NCBI GenBank assembly: GCA_964630795.1
Contig: CAZVWF010000082.1
Span: 1 to 10,652 of the forward strand
Source: SZUA-117 sp964630795
GTDB lineage: Bacteria > Pseudomonadota > Gammaproteobacteria > Steroidobacterales > Woeseiaceae
Reading direction: 5' to 3'
DNA length: 10,652 nt
Positions within the stretch are counted from its first letter, which is position 1, and every line of letters starts with the position of its first letter. The position numbers and the translations under genes were made by a program. The notes beneath the pieces were generated by a model. It was not told the origin of the DNA, did no database searches, and saw only the letters and a list, made by a program, of their open reading frames with translations. This document shows, piece by piece, positions 1 through 6,892 of this stretch.

Positions 1-1857
1 ATCGTCCTGTTGAATCTGCGAACAACCGAGGCCGTCGCTGTTGCGGCATCCGACGCAGAAGAGTCATCGCCACGATTCTCACCGAATGGCGAGTGGCTCG
101 GTTTCGTCCGCGATAACGACATCTACGTCTACAACATTGCAAGCGGTGAGGAAAAACGCCTGACCACGGATGGCACAGACACCTTGATGAACGGCTCTGT
201 TTCGTGGGTCTATTGGGAAGAGCTTTTAAACCGATCAGATCGGGGGTATAGCTGGTCGCCGGACTCCTCTTCGATTGCCTATTTGCAGACCGACGATTCC
301 GGCGTCGGAGAGATGCACTACGTACACTTCGAGCCAAACCTGCCACGCGTCATCAAGCAGCGGCACGCGAAGCCTGGCGAGGCGAATCCACGCGTTCGGG
401 CAGGTGTCGTCCGCATCGAGGATGCTTCCACCACCTGGATCGACCTGGGCGCCAATATCCATGAGTACCTGCCACGCATCAAGTGGCTACCCGACAGCAC
501 GCGGCTGGCCGTCCAGACGATGAATCGTGACCAGACCATTGTTGACCTCTTCCTCGCTGACGCCGGCACCGGCTCCGCGTCGCACCTGATGCGTGAGACC
601 GACCCGGGCTGGGTCAACATTCACGACGACCTCTATTTCCTCGACGGTAACGCGGGATTCATCTGGCGCTCGGAACGTGATGGCTACTCCCACCTGTACC
701 AGTTCGACATGAGCGGTAACCCGGTTCGCCAGATCACCAAGGGTGATTGGGCACTGCGGCCCTCCGGTGGCGCCAGTAACATGGACCAGGCTGTCAGCGC
801 GATCGATGAAGACGCCGGCGCACTTTACTTCACTGCCCTTGAAAAGGCTTCAACGGAAAGGCACCTGTACCGCATCAACCTCGATGGCAGTGACATGCAG
901 CGAATTTCCGCCGAGAACGGCGTGCACGCCGTGTGGTTCAGTCCCGACGGCGCCCGCTATACCGACATGCACTCCGCCATCGACACACCACCCTCCCTCA
1001 GAATCAGGGACAGGACCGGAGTGGAGACCGCCCTTATCGCGGATGCGGGACCAGGGATTGTCGAACGCTTCGACATGCTTCAGTGGGAACTTCTTTCGAT
1101 CAACGCACGAGACGGATTCGAGATGCCCGCGATGATGCTCAAGCCTCGTTTTTTCGATCCGAATAAGCAATACCCGGTGGTGACCTACGTCTACGGCGGT
1201 CCGTCGGCGCCGTCCGTTTCCAATGCCTGGCAAGGCCGCAGCCGTGGCTATTTCCACCAAATGCTCGCGGATAGCGGCGTCATCGTTTTCCTGGTCGACA
1301 ATCGCAGCGCTGCCGGGAAAAGCAAGGTCGACGCGAACACAATCGTCAAGCAACTCTACGGCCCGGTTGAGTTAAACGATCTGCTCGATGGCATCGCATG
1401 GCTGAAAGCCCAGCCCTATGTCGATGCCGAGCGGGTCGGCATCTGGGGCTGGAGCGGAGGAGGCACGATGACGCTGCAGTCGATGACCAGCAGCAAGGCG
1501 TTTGCTGCCGGGGTCTCGGTGGCACCGGTCACGGACTGGCACTATTACGACACGATCTATACCGAACGATATATGAAGCGACCACAAGACAACGAGGCAG
1601 GCTACGAGTCCACTTCACATGTCAAGCGCGCGGCGGATTTGCAGGGTCAATTGTTGCTGGTTCACGGGACTTACGACGACAACGTTCACCCACAAAATTC
1701 CTGGGCATTCAGCGATGCGCTCATTGAAGCCGGGATCACCTTCGACATGATGATCTACCCGATGCGCAAGCACGGGATCAGGGACGATGCAGCCCAGCGG
1801 CATGTCTATCAGACCATGTACGAATTCTGGGAGGAAAACCTGGGATTCGCTGACTGA
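1..1857 (+). CDS. S9 family serine peptidase, DPP IV-like (5' partial)
   Basis: A serine exopeptidase of the prolyl oligopeptidase superfamily (S9B), expected to release N-terminal dipeptides from peptides, probably in the periplasm. The frame is open to the left edge, so the true start and any signal peptide lie outside; residues here count from the TTG at 10. Residues ~1-370 form the beta-propeller, with WVYWEE at 66-71 matching the DPP IV double-Glu loop that binds the substrate amino terminus. The alpha/beta-hydrolase domain follows: YGGP (Tyr395, oxyanion Tyr), GWSGGG with nucleophile Ser482, HGTYDDNVH with Asp556 and Asn558, and KHG with His588. The triad is complete and in order. The nucleophile elbow has Gly where GWSYGG enzymes have Tyr. 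The gene ends with TGA and is followed by an AT-rich spacer. Family is secure; exact substrate preference is inferred. Confidence 0.95.
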   Translation: MVLLNLRTTEAVAVAASDAEESSPRFSPNGEWLGFVRDNDIYVYNIASGEEKRLTTDGTDTLMNGSVSWVYWEELLNRSDRGYSWSPDSSSIAYLQTDDSGVGEMHYVHFEPNLPRVIKQRHAKPGEANPRVRAGVVRIEDASTTWIDLGANIHEYLPRIKWLPDSTRLAVQTMNRDQTIVDLFLADAGTGSASHLMRETDPGWVNIHDDLYFLDGNAGFIWRSERDGYSHLYQFDMSGNPVRQITKGDWALRPSGGASNMDQAVSAIDEDAGALYFTALEKASTERHLYRINLDGSDMQRISAENGVHAVWFSPDGARYTDMHSAIDTPPSLRIRDRTGVETALIADAGPGIVERFDMLQWELLSINARDGFEMPAMMLKPRFFDPNKQYPVVTYVYGGPSAPSVSNAWQGRSRGYFHQMLADSGVIVFLVDNRSAAGKSKVDANTIVKQLYGPVELNDLLDGIAWLKAQPYVDAERVGIWGWSGGGTMTLQSMTSSKAFAAGVSVAPVTDWHYYDTIYTERYMKRPQDNEAGYESTSHVKRAADLQGQLLLVHGTYDDNVHPQNSWAFSDALIEAGITFDMMIYPMRKHGIRDDAAQRHVYQTMYEFWEENLGFAD

Positions 1858-1884
1858 AACCCCAATATTATGTGCTTTCGAGTT

Positions 1885-1930
1885 AAGCATCATAAGTAGA
1901 TGTTTATAAGTTATTTTTCTATTATTTTAG
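1885..1930 (+). terminator. weak terminator-like hairpin after the S9 peptidase
   Basis: A 7-bp stem with one G-U pair (1885-1891 with 1899-1905, loop of 7) is followed after five bases by a T-rich stretch at 1911-1930. The stem is AT-rich and short, so it is a poor intrinsic terminator. It sits in the right place, 28 bases after the stop codon. Confidence 0.3.
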
Positions 1931-1976
1931 GGCAAAAGATGCGCCGAACCTGTTGCCATGAACGCCATCTAAGGCT

Positions 1977-1985
1977 TGATATGAT
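1977..1985 (+). promoter_or_regulatory. candidate extended -10 promoter for the secreted protein
   Basis: TGATATGAT fits an extended -10 (TGn followed by TATGAT, five of six to TATAAT). It lies 30 bases before the ATG at 2016, which would leave a leader of about 24 bases. No good -35 box is visible at 17-18 bases, as is usual for extended -10 promoters. Confidence 0.4.
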
Positions 1986-2015
1986 GAATGTCACGACAGA
2001 GACACCGACATTCCG

Positions 2016-2705
2016 ATGACGCCCCGAATGACCGCCGCTGCCCTCCTGCTGCTACTCGCGACTGCTGCAGGCGCCCAGGTAACCCGTCCCGCGAACTTTG
2101 ACTTTGCGGAAGCCGATCGGCGCATGGACACCCTGCTGGAGTTTCCGGAGATCAAGGGAGACATTTCCGTCGTGATGAGCTGTTTTGCCCGTATCAAGGC
2201 CAGCGGCCGGATGAATGGCACGAGCTGCTATCTGCAAAACAACTATGACGAACCGTTTGCCCGGGCTGTGATGGCCGCCGGCAAAAAAGTAAAAATGAAT
2301 CCGGCAATCGTTGGTGGCAAGGCTCGGGAGATCTTTCTGCAATTTCGCGTGTCGTTCATCAAGGAAGGCGACAATCAGACGATCGATTACCACCTGAATC
2401 CGGGATACGAAGAGAACGTCAACGCCTACGGATCCCGTCATGTGGCCGGGCAGCGAGTCATCGGCAGGAACGAACCGTGGAACGACGCCTGTCCGAAGCG
2501 GGCAAAATGGCTCGTCTGGTTACGGGCCTACCTGGGGCCTGACGGCAGGGCTGACAACCCGACGGTACAGCATGTGAATGGCATCCGGCCGACGCAAAGC
2601 TGCATCGAGGCCCTGGAAAACACGATCACCAGCAGCCTTTATACGCCCGCGCTGGCCGATGGCGAACCCGTCCCTTCGACATTCGTCGAGCCATTCAGCA
2701 ACTAA
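2016..2705 (+). CDS. Secreted protein with two TonB-C-like repeats, unknown function
   Basis: A 229-residue exported protein I cannot assign to a named family. Residues 1-20 are a signal peptide: a short Thr/Arg-containing start, a run of Leu/Ala, and an AGA|Q cleavage site. The mature part seems to be two related halves. The first (about 49-115) has Cys56 and Cys71, then AVMAAGKKVKMNPAIVGGK and a closing strand FRVSF. The second (about 165-227) has DGR, Cys196, then LYTPALADGEPVPSTFVEPF. Both halves follow the TonB C-terminal pattern of a helix, then 'PA...dG.pv', then a final hydrophobic strand ending in F. A further Cys159 makes four Cys, which could form disulfides in the periplasm. ATG 2016 is chosen because it gives the signal peptide; ATG 2028 is possible, and the ribosome site is weak. 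Its stop overlaps the stop of the convergent permease. The domain call is inference. Confidence 0.8.
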   Translation: MTPRMTAAALLLLLATAAGAQVTRPANFDFAEADRRMDTLLEFPEIKGDISVVMSCFARIKASGRMNGTSCYLQNNYDEPFARAVMAAGKKVKMNPAIVGGKAREIFLQFRVSFIKEGDNQTIDYHLNPGYEENVNAYGSRHVAGQRVIGRNEPWNDACPKRAKWLVWLRAYLGPDGRADNPTVQHVNGIRPTQSCIEALENTITSSLYTPALADGEPVPSTFVEPFSN

Positions 2706-3715
2706 ACAAGCACGTAGTGATTCAGCGCAAGGCCCACCACAAGGATCTGTGGCACGGTCACGACCGGCAGCCATATTGCCGTTCGCTTGCCGATATTGCT
2801 CCATAGCAGGCCGATCTCGGTGTAGTCGGTCGCAACACCCGCCATCAGGAAGACGAATGGATTCCCGAGTACGCCGGTCTGATTGAAGATCTCGAAGGCC
2901 AGCGGTGAAGTACCCTCGCTGCAAACCTCGATGATGGTGGCGAACAACAGCGTAACCAGCATCCCCGCAAAGTCCGGCCCCATCCATTCCATAAAAAAGT
3001 GTTCGGGTACGAACGCGCCAATCAATGCCGCTGCGAGAACGCCGAGCAATATCCACCAGAGCACCATGTTGGCGAGTGAAAATGCGCCCCTTCCCACACC
3101 TCGCGCGGCCCCTCCCCATTCAAAATCCTGAACCCGGGTCCACTCGACGTTACCCGGATCCGCCAGGGTGCTCGACGATTCGATCATCCCGGCCTTGTCC
3201 AGCAGCGTGAAGACATACCCTGTAATGAGCGCAATCACCATCGCGCCCAGGACGAAGAAAATAGCCTGCCAGCCAAAGAAACCAAACAGCAAAACGGTCA
3301 TGGGCAGATTCGCCCAGGGCGACGCCAACAGAAAGGTGATCACGGCAGGGACGCTGGCCCCCTTCTTGTACAACTGCATTGCAATCGCGAGGATACCGTG
3401 AGAGCACGCAGACATCAGGAATCCGGCTATCACTGCATTCAACAGCGTGGTTTTTTTCTTTTGACCCAGGAAACGGATCATGAAGCCGTCCGGCACAAAG
3501 TAATCAATGATTCCGCCCAGGAGCAGTCCGAGCAGCACGGCCCACCAGATGATCGACAGGTAGTCGAACAGACTCGCGTTAAGCGGCTCGAGTTGCGGCA
3601 GGAACGATAGCGCGGTCACACCCGCAAACACGGCGAGCATGATCTTGAGCTTGCGGCTCAGGGTGAGCGGCGCATCGGCCGCGTCGGCATGACAATGTGC
3701 GTGACAATCAGACAT
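2702..3715 (-). CDS. ArsP/PF03773-type permease, probable metal or metalloid efflux
   Basis: An inner-membrane permease of 337 residues. It resembles the PF03773 (DUF318) group, which includes ArsP (organoarsenical efflux), YraQ and the SO_0444 Cu/Zn proteins. The N-terminus MSDCHAHCHAD is rich in Cys and His and could bind metal in the cytoplasm. Hydrophobic segments lie at about 24-40, 52-72, 91-115, 124-145, 150-172, 213-236, 248-270, 285-300 and 313-335. The two halves mirror each other: CSHG at 104-107 followed by a KKGAS turn, and CSEG at 265-268 followed by a matching segment. Many relatives carry C-S/T-C at this place, so both half-sites here have lost the second Cys to His106 and Glu267. 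A polar linker at about 175-210 separates the halves. The start at 3715 has only a weak GGA 11 bases upstream. Family fairly sure; substrate unknown. Confidence 0.85.
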   Translation of the reverse strand: MSDCHAHCHADAADAPLTLSRKLKIMLAVFAGVTALSFLPQLEPLNASLFDYLSIIWWAVLLGLLLGGIIDYFVPDGFMIRFLGQKKKTTLLNAVIAGFLMSACSHGILAIAMQLYKKGASVPAVITFLLASPWANLPMTVLLFGFFGWQAIFFVLGAMVIALITGYVFTLLDKAGMIESSSTLADPGNVEWTRVQDFEWGGAARGVGRGAFSLANMVLWWILLGVLAAALIGAFVPEHFFMEWMGPDFAGMLVTLLFATIIEVCSEGTSPLAFEIFNQTGVLGNPFVFLMAGVATDYTEIGLLWSNIGKRTAIWLPVVTVPQILVVGLALNHYVLV

Positions 3716-3782
3716 TCATTTAACGTTCCGTAACCGGGAGCATGACATCGAGACGATGCACCAGGCCGTGACTATAGTCGAG

Positions 3783-3812
3783 ATTATCCGTTTCAGGTAC
3801 CAGGCACGTCAC
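3783..3812 (-). promoter_or_regulatory. candidate sigma-70 promoter for the permease
   Basis: Read on the minus strand, GTGACG (3807-3812) is followed after 18 bases by GATAAT (3783-3788), four and five of six matches to the consensus. The start of transcription would fall near 3776, leaving a leader of about 60 bases. The perfect palindrome GACTATAGTC (3770-3779) lies just after the -10, at the likely start point, and could be an operator. It suggests the permease is not simply read through from the amidohydrolase gene. Confidence 0.4.
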
Positions 3813-3862
3813 TCATGTCGCGGGATAATATCCAGGCTTCATAGCGGCGCTCGAGCCGTTGC

Positions 3863-5683
3863 TCAGTTGGCGCGGTAAACGACCTTGCCGCCAACGACAG
3901 TGGTGCTGACCGTGACATCCTTGATGTCGTCGGGATTTATCGTCAAGAGGTTACCCGACAGGACCACGAAGTCCGCGAGTTTACCCACGGCCAGGGATCC
4001 TTTCATGTGCTCCTCAAAACCCGCATAAGCCGTGTTCAGCGTGTACGCCTGGATGGCTTCCTCGATAGTCAGCTTCTCCTGCGGGAACCAGCCGCCTTCC
4101 GGCTGGCCGGACAGCGTCTTGCGCGTAACGGCCGCATAAAGACCCAGCATCGGGTTCAGGTAGTAACGCGAGGCATTCGTGCCGGGCGAGTCAGACCCAA
4201 AACTCACGACGGTGCCTGAGTCCCAGAGGCGTCGGAATGCATAAGCGCCGCGGGAGCGATCCCTGCCAATGCGCTCTTCCATCCAGCGCATGTCATCCGA
4301 TGTGTGAAACGGCTGAACCTCGGCGACGATATTCATCTCACCACCACGCTTGATATCCCGATCGGTCATAACCTGTGCATGGACCAGCCGGAAACGGCGA
4401 TCTTTCTGTCCGTTCTCGGCGATGATGCGCTCCAGCATGTCCATCAGGTAACCATTCGCCTCATCACCAATGGCATGCACCGTCAACTGGATGCCGTTCG
4501 CATCGGCCTCGAGCGCGAGGCGCTCGAGCCTGCTTTGCATGTCCTCGGGATTGAGCGGGCTGCGCTCGAAGGGGAACATGATGTCACGCCAGATGCCACG
4601 ACTGGTCGGATTGTGCGTATAAGGCTCATAGAATCTGGCAGAACTGTTGCCCATGATCCCGTCGATCCACGCTTTTGTTGCACCGAATCGTATCCAGTCA
4701 TCCCCGAACCCGACCTTGATGCCAAGGTCAGCCATGGACTCCCAGCGATCCAGCGGCGGCCGGTAACGGGCCCGCGCAGTCATCTCGCCCTTGTCCCGCA
4801 TTTCCCGGTAGATATCCACATAAACGGGGTTGGATGTAATGTCGCAGTAGCTCGTCACACCGACCATGGCCATCTGTTCCCACGCACGTTTCGTTTCTGC
4901 GACGCGTTGCTCGCGGGAAGGTGCCGGAATCAGGTCACGAAAAAGCGTGCGTACGTTGTCGCGTACAAGGACAGTGGACTCCACAGCGCCGGAGACCGGG
5001 TTAAAAAGAGCCCCGGTCGGTTCGCCATCAGCATCGCGTTCAACCGCGATACCCTCCGGGTCGGATGAATTGGCGGTTATGCCCACGCGTTCCAGGGCCG
5101 CACTGTTTGCCATGTAGACCTTGCGATCGAAACGCCTGACCAGAACAGGACGATCGACGGTAAATCCGTCGATCATCCCTTTATTGGGCAGGAAAAGGTT
5201 GCCGTACAAATCGTCCGGGTTGATCTCGCGCCCCGCTTCGGCGACCTCGCCTTCCGCCCAGGTCTCGTAAGCCGACCAGTCGCCACCGGTAATCCAGGTC
5301 CCGGGCGCGAAACGTGCATCGACATCGCGAATTCGGGCGATGAAGCCCGCCTCATCGGATACATCGAGAAGGTTCAATCCGTAGAGCAGTCGACCCGTGC
5401 CCTCAAAATGGACATGGTTGTCATAGAATCCCGGCGTTACGAAGGCACCGCCAAGGTCGACAACCTCCGTATCGGTTCCGATGTGCGCCGCGACTCCGGC
5501 ATTTGACCCGACGTAGATCAGCCGCCCGTTCAGAGAAGCGACCGCCTCCGCCGTCGGGTTGTCTTCATCGACGGTCCAGATGACCCCGTTCCGTGCCACG
5601 AAATCCGCCTGCTGTCCAAATGCCGCAGACGCGGCAGCGATGGCGGCGATCAACGTAAGACTGTATGTCGCAAGGGTTTTCAT
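3863..5683 (-). CDS. Secreted YtcJ-like amidohydrolase (amidohydrolase family 3)
   Basis: A metal-dependent hydrolase of the amidohydrolase superfamily (PF07969), cleaving an amide or related C-N bond in an unknown small substrate. I start it at 5683 (606 residues): this gives a signal peptide at 1-23 (Lys, then a Leu/Ala-rich core, AFG|Q), placing it in the periplasm. A GTG at 5758 would add 25 polar residues before the signal sequence and lies within the predicted leader. Metal and catalytic residues visible: HVH (90 and 92) after a GF.D strand, Lys337 in ATKAWIDG (candidate carboxylated lysine), His403 in TVHAIGD, His435 in LVHAQ, and Asp498 in FGSDSP. The C-terminal composite domain (KGSLAVGKLADFVVLSGN) is typical of the family. 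Length is usual for secreted YtcJ proteins. The ribosome site is weak (GGA ten bases upstream). Substrate cannot be read from the sequence. Confidence 0.92.
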   Translation of the reverse strand: MKTLATYSLTLIAAIAAASAAFGQQADFVARNGVIWTVDEDNPTAEAVASLNGRLIYVGSNAGVAAHIGTDTEVVDLGGAFVTPGFYDNHVHFEGTGRLLYGLNLLDVSDEAGFIARIRDVDARFAPGTWITGGDWSAYETWAEGEVAEAGREINPDDLYGNLFLPNKGMIDGFTVDRPVLVRRFDRKVYMANSAALERVGITANSSDPEGIAVERDADGEPTGALFNPVSGAVESTVLVRDNVRTLFRDLIPAPSREQRVAETKRAWEQMAMVGVTSYCDITSNPVYVDIYREMRDKGEMTARARYRPPLDRWESMADLGIKVGFGDDWIRFGATKAWIDGIMGNSSARFYEPYTHNPTSRGIWRDIMFPFERSPLNPEDMQSRLERLALEADANGIQLTVHAIGDEANGYLMDMLERIIAENGQKDRRFRLVHAQVMTDRDIKRGGEMNIVAEVQPFHTSDDMRWMEERIGRDRSRGAYAFRRLWDSGTVVSFGSDSPGTNASRYYLNPMLGLYAAVTRKTLSGQPEGGWFPQEKLTIEEAIQAYTLNTAYAGFEEHMKGSLAVGKLADFVVLSGNLLTINPDDIKDVTVSTTVVGGKVVYRAN

Positions 5684-5772
5684 ACTGCACTTATCCAGAT
5701 TGTTGGTGATGTCCCGGCGCGATGCATTGCCACCCGGCGCCCCCTCATGCCCCGTCACCCGAACTGACGCGC

Positions 5773-5801
5773 ATTATCGCGGTTTTGCCTGCATACGTCA
5801 T
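5773..5801 (-). promoter_or_regulatory. candidate sigma-70 promoter for the amidohydrolase
   Basis: On the minus strand ATGACG (5796-5801) precedes GATAAT (5773-5778) with a 17-base spacer, four and five of six to consensus. Transcription would begin near 5766, giving a leader of about 83 bases to the ATG at 5683. It has the same layout as the candidate promoter of the permease at 3783-3812. Confidence 0.4.
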
Positions 5802-5854
5802 GCCCACCCGGGTCGATTGATTCGGCATACGAATAAAGAGCAGTGCATCCAGCA

Positions 5855-5890
5855 CGTAGGTATTAGCCGAATTCTACCGGGTCACCTACG
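5855..5890. repeat. inverted repeat in the divergent control region
   Basis: CGTAGGT (5855-5861) and ACCTACG (5884-5890) are exact inverted copies separated by 22 bases, with a possible alternative inner pairing of GGTA and TACC. A second short dyad, ACCTG (5924-5928) and CAGGT (5934-5938), lies closer to the uspE-like start. Neither is followed by a T run, so they are not terminators. They could be operators or leader hairpins. No known regulator motif is recognised. Confidence 0.4.
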
Positions 5891-5953
5891 CATTTCTCAT
5901 TGCATTCAGGCTTCCTACCCTTCACCTGCAGAACAGGTAACCCCGGACACCTT

Positions 5954-5959
5954 GAGGAG
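5954..5959 (+). promoter_or_regulatory. strong ribosome binding site fixing the uspE-like start
   Basis: GAGGAG lies six bases before the ATG at 5966. This decides for 5966 over the in-frame upstream start at 5900, which has no such site and would add 22 residues unlike any Usp N-terminus. Confidence 0.8.
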
Positions 5960-5965
5960 CGATCA

Positions 5966-6892
5966 ATGAGCGAAAACGACAAGATACTCGTCGTAGTTGA
6001 GCCGGATATTCATCCGGAGGAAGTTATAGCCCGTGCGGCCTGGCTGGCTGACCTCGCGAAATGCGAACTCCATCTGTTGATGTGTGACTCTGACATTGGC
6101 GCCCTGCGTGAGGGCCTCCTCGTTTCCAATGAGGCACACGAGATAGCAGACAAGATTTTCCATGCGCAGACCGAGATTCTGGATGACCTGGCAGCACCCG
6201 TGCGTGAACAGGGCCTCGTCGTTCACACCCGTATTCTCGAAGAGCGTCCGATCGCGGAAGGGGTGCTCCACGAGGCGCTCAATCTCGAACCCAGGTTTGT
6301 CATCAAGGGCACGCAATATCACAGCACCGCTGAGCGCTCCATCTTCGTCGATACCGACTGGCAACTGGTTCGCAGCTGCCCTTATCCGCTATGGCTGGTC
6401 AAACCACACGCGATACGTAAAAGGCCGGTCATCGTTGCATCGGTCGATCCCACGCACAGCCACGACAAACCGGGGAGTTTGGACCAGGTCATCGTCGATA
6501 CGGCGCAGGCATTGGGCCGCGCATCGGAGGGTGAAGTTCACCTGTTCCATACCTACCACCGCCTGATTGGCGTAGGACGCGAAGCGACGAGGACGTTCAA
6601 ACCGATCAAACTCCCTATCGACGAACTATCCGAGAAAATCCAGAAAGATCATCGCGCCCGCCTGGACGAACTGGCAGCGAAAAACGACATTGAAGATGCG
6701 CAGGTTCACCAGCTTCCGGGAGACACCAGGGAGTTGTTACCAATCTTTGTGCGCGCACATGTCGCCGATCTCGTCGTCATGGGTGCGCTGGCTCGCTGGG
6801 GACTGAAACGCGCGACGTTGGGCAGCACGGCTGAAAAGGTTATGGATCACCTGCCCTGTGACATTCTGATTGTCAGGACCGCAGAGGACTAG
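5966..6892 (+). CDS. uspE: Tandem universal stress protein, UspE-like
   Basis: A cytoplasmic stress protein of 308 residues with two Usp domains (about 6-146 and 153-304), the same design and near the same length as E. coli UspE. The first domain begins KILVVVEPD and ends with a TDWQLVRSCPYPLWLVK stretch at 130-146, which closely resembles the equivalent part of E. coli UspE. It has no ATP-binding glycine motif. The second domain has VVMGALARWGLKRATLGSTAEKV at its end. This fits the G-x2-G-x9-G-S/T nucleotide loop with Gly273, Gly286 and Ser287, but Ala276 replaces the second Gly. The start is set by a GAGGAG site. It is read away from the amidohydrolase across a 282-base region with inverted repeats, and its TAG stop overlaps the stop of the convergent phosphatase gene. 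UspE roles in stress resistance and motility are known from E. coli and only inferred here. Confidence 0.9.
   Translation: MSENDKILVVVEPDIHPEEVIARAAWLADLAKCELHLLMCDSDIGALREGLLVSNEAHEIADKIFHAQTEILDDLAAPVREQGLVVHTRILEERPIAEGVLHEALNLEPRFVIKGTQYHSTAERSIFVDTDWQLVRSCPYPLWLVKPHAIRKRPVIVASVDPTHSHDKPGSLDQVIVDTAQALGRASEGEVHLFHTYHRLIGVGREATRTFKPIKLPIDELSEKIQKDHRARLDELAAKNDIEDAQVHQLPGDTRELLPIFVRAHVADLVVMGALARWGLKRATLGSTAEKVMDHLPCDILIVRTAED

Noticed and set aside
850..1353. 167-codon open frame on the - strand inside the S9 peptidase
   Set aside because: It is antisense to the propeller and hydrolase domains and shows no family signature.
2520..3119. 199-codon open frame on the - strand across the 3' ends of the secreted-protein and permease genes
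   Set aside because: It overlaps the permease in another frame, is rich in Arg and Gly with no motif, and spans two well-supported genes.
3840..3862. Hairpin CGGC/GCCG after the amidohydrolase as a terminator
   Set aside because: The stem is only four bases and no T run follows on the minus strand.
4304..5068. 254-codon open frame on the + strand opposite the amidohydrolase
   Set aside because: It is fully antisense to a gene with complete catalytic motifs, has no recognisable domain and no ribosome site; it follows from the codon bias of the true gene.
5684..5758. GTG-started N-terminal extension of the amidohydrolase
   Set aside because: It would place 25 polar residues before a clean signal peptide and lies within the predicted leader of the transcript.
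5924..5938. Possible LexA-type box in the ACCTG/CAGGT dyad
   Set aside because: The spacing and bases do not fit CTGT-N8-ACAG; it is kept only as an unassigned dyad.
5900..5965. Upstream start for the uspE-like gene
   Set aside because: The extra 22 residues resemble no Usp N-terminus, and the strong GAGGAG site sits directly before the ATG at 5966.
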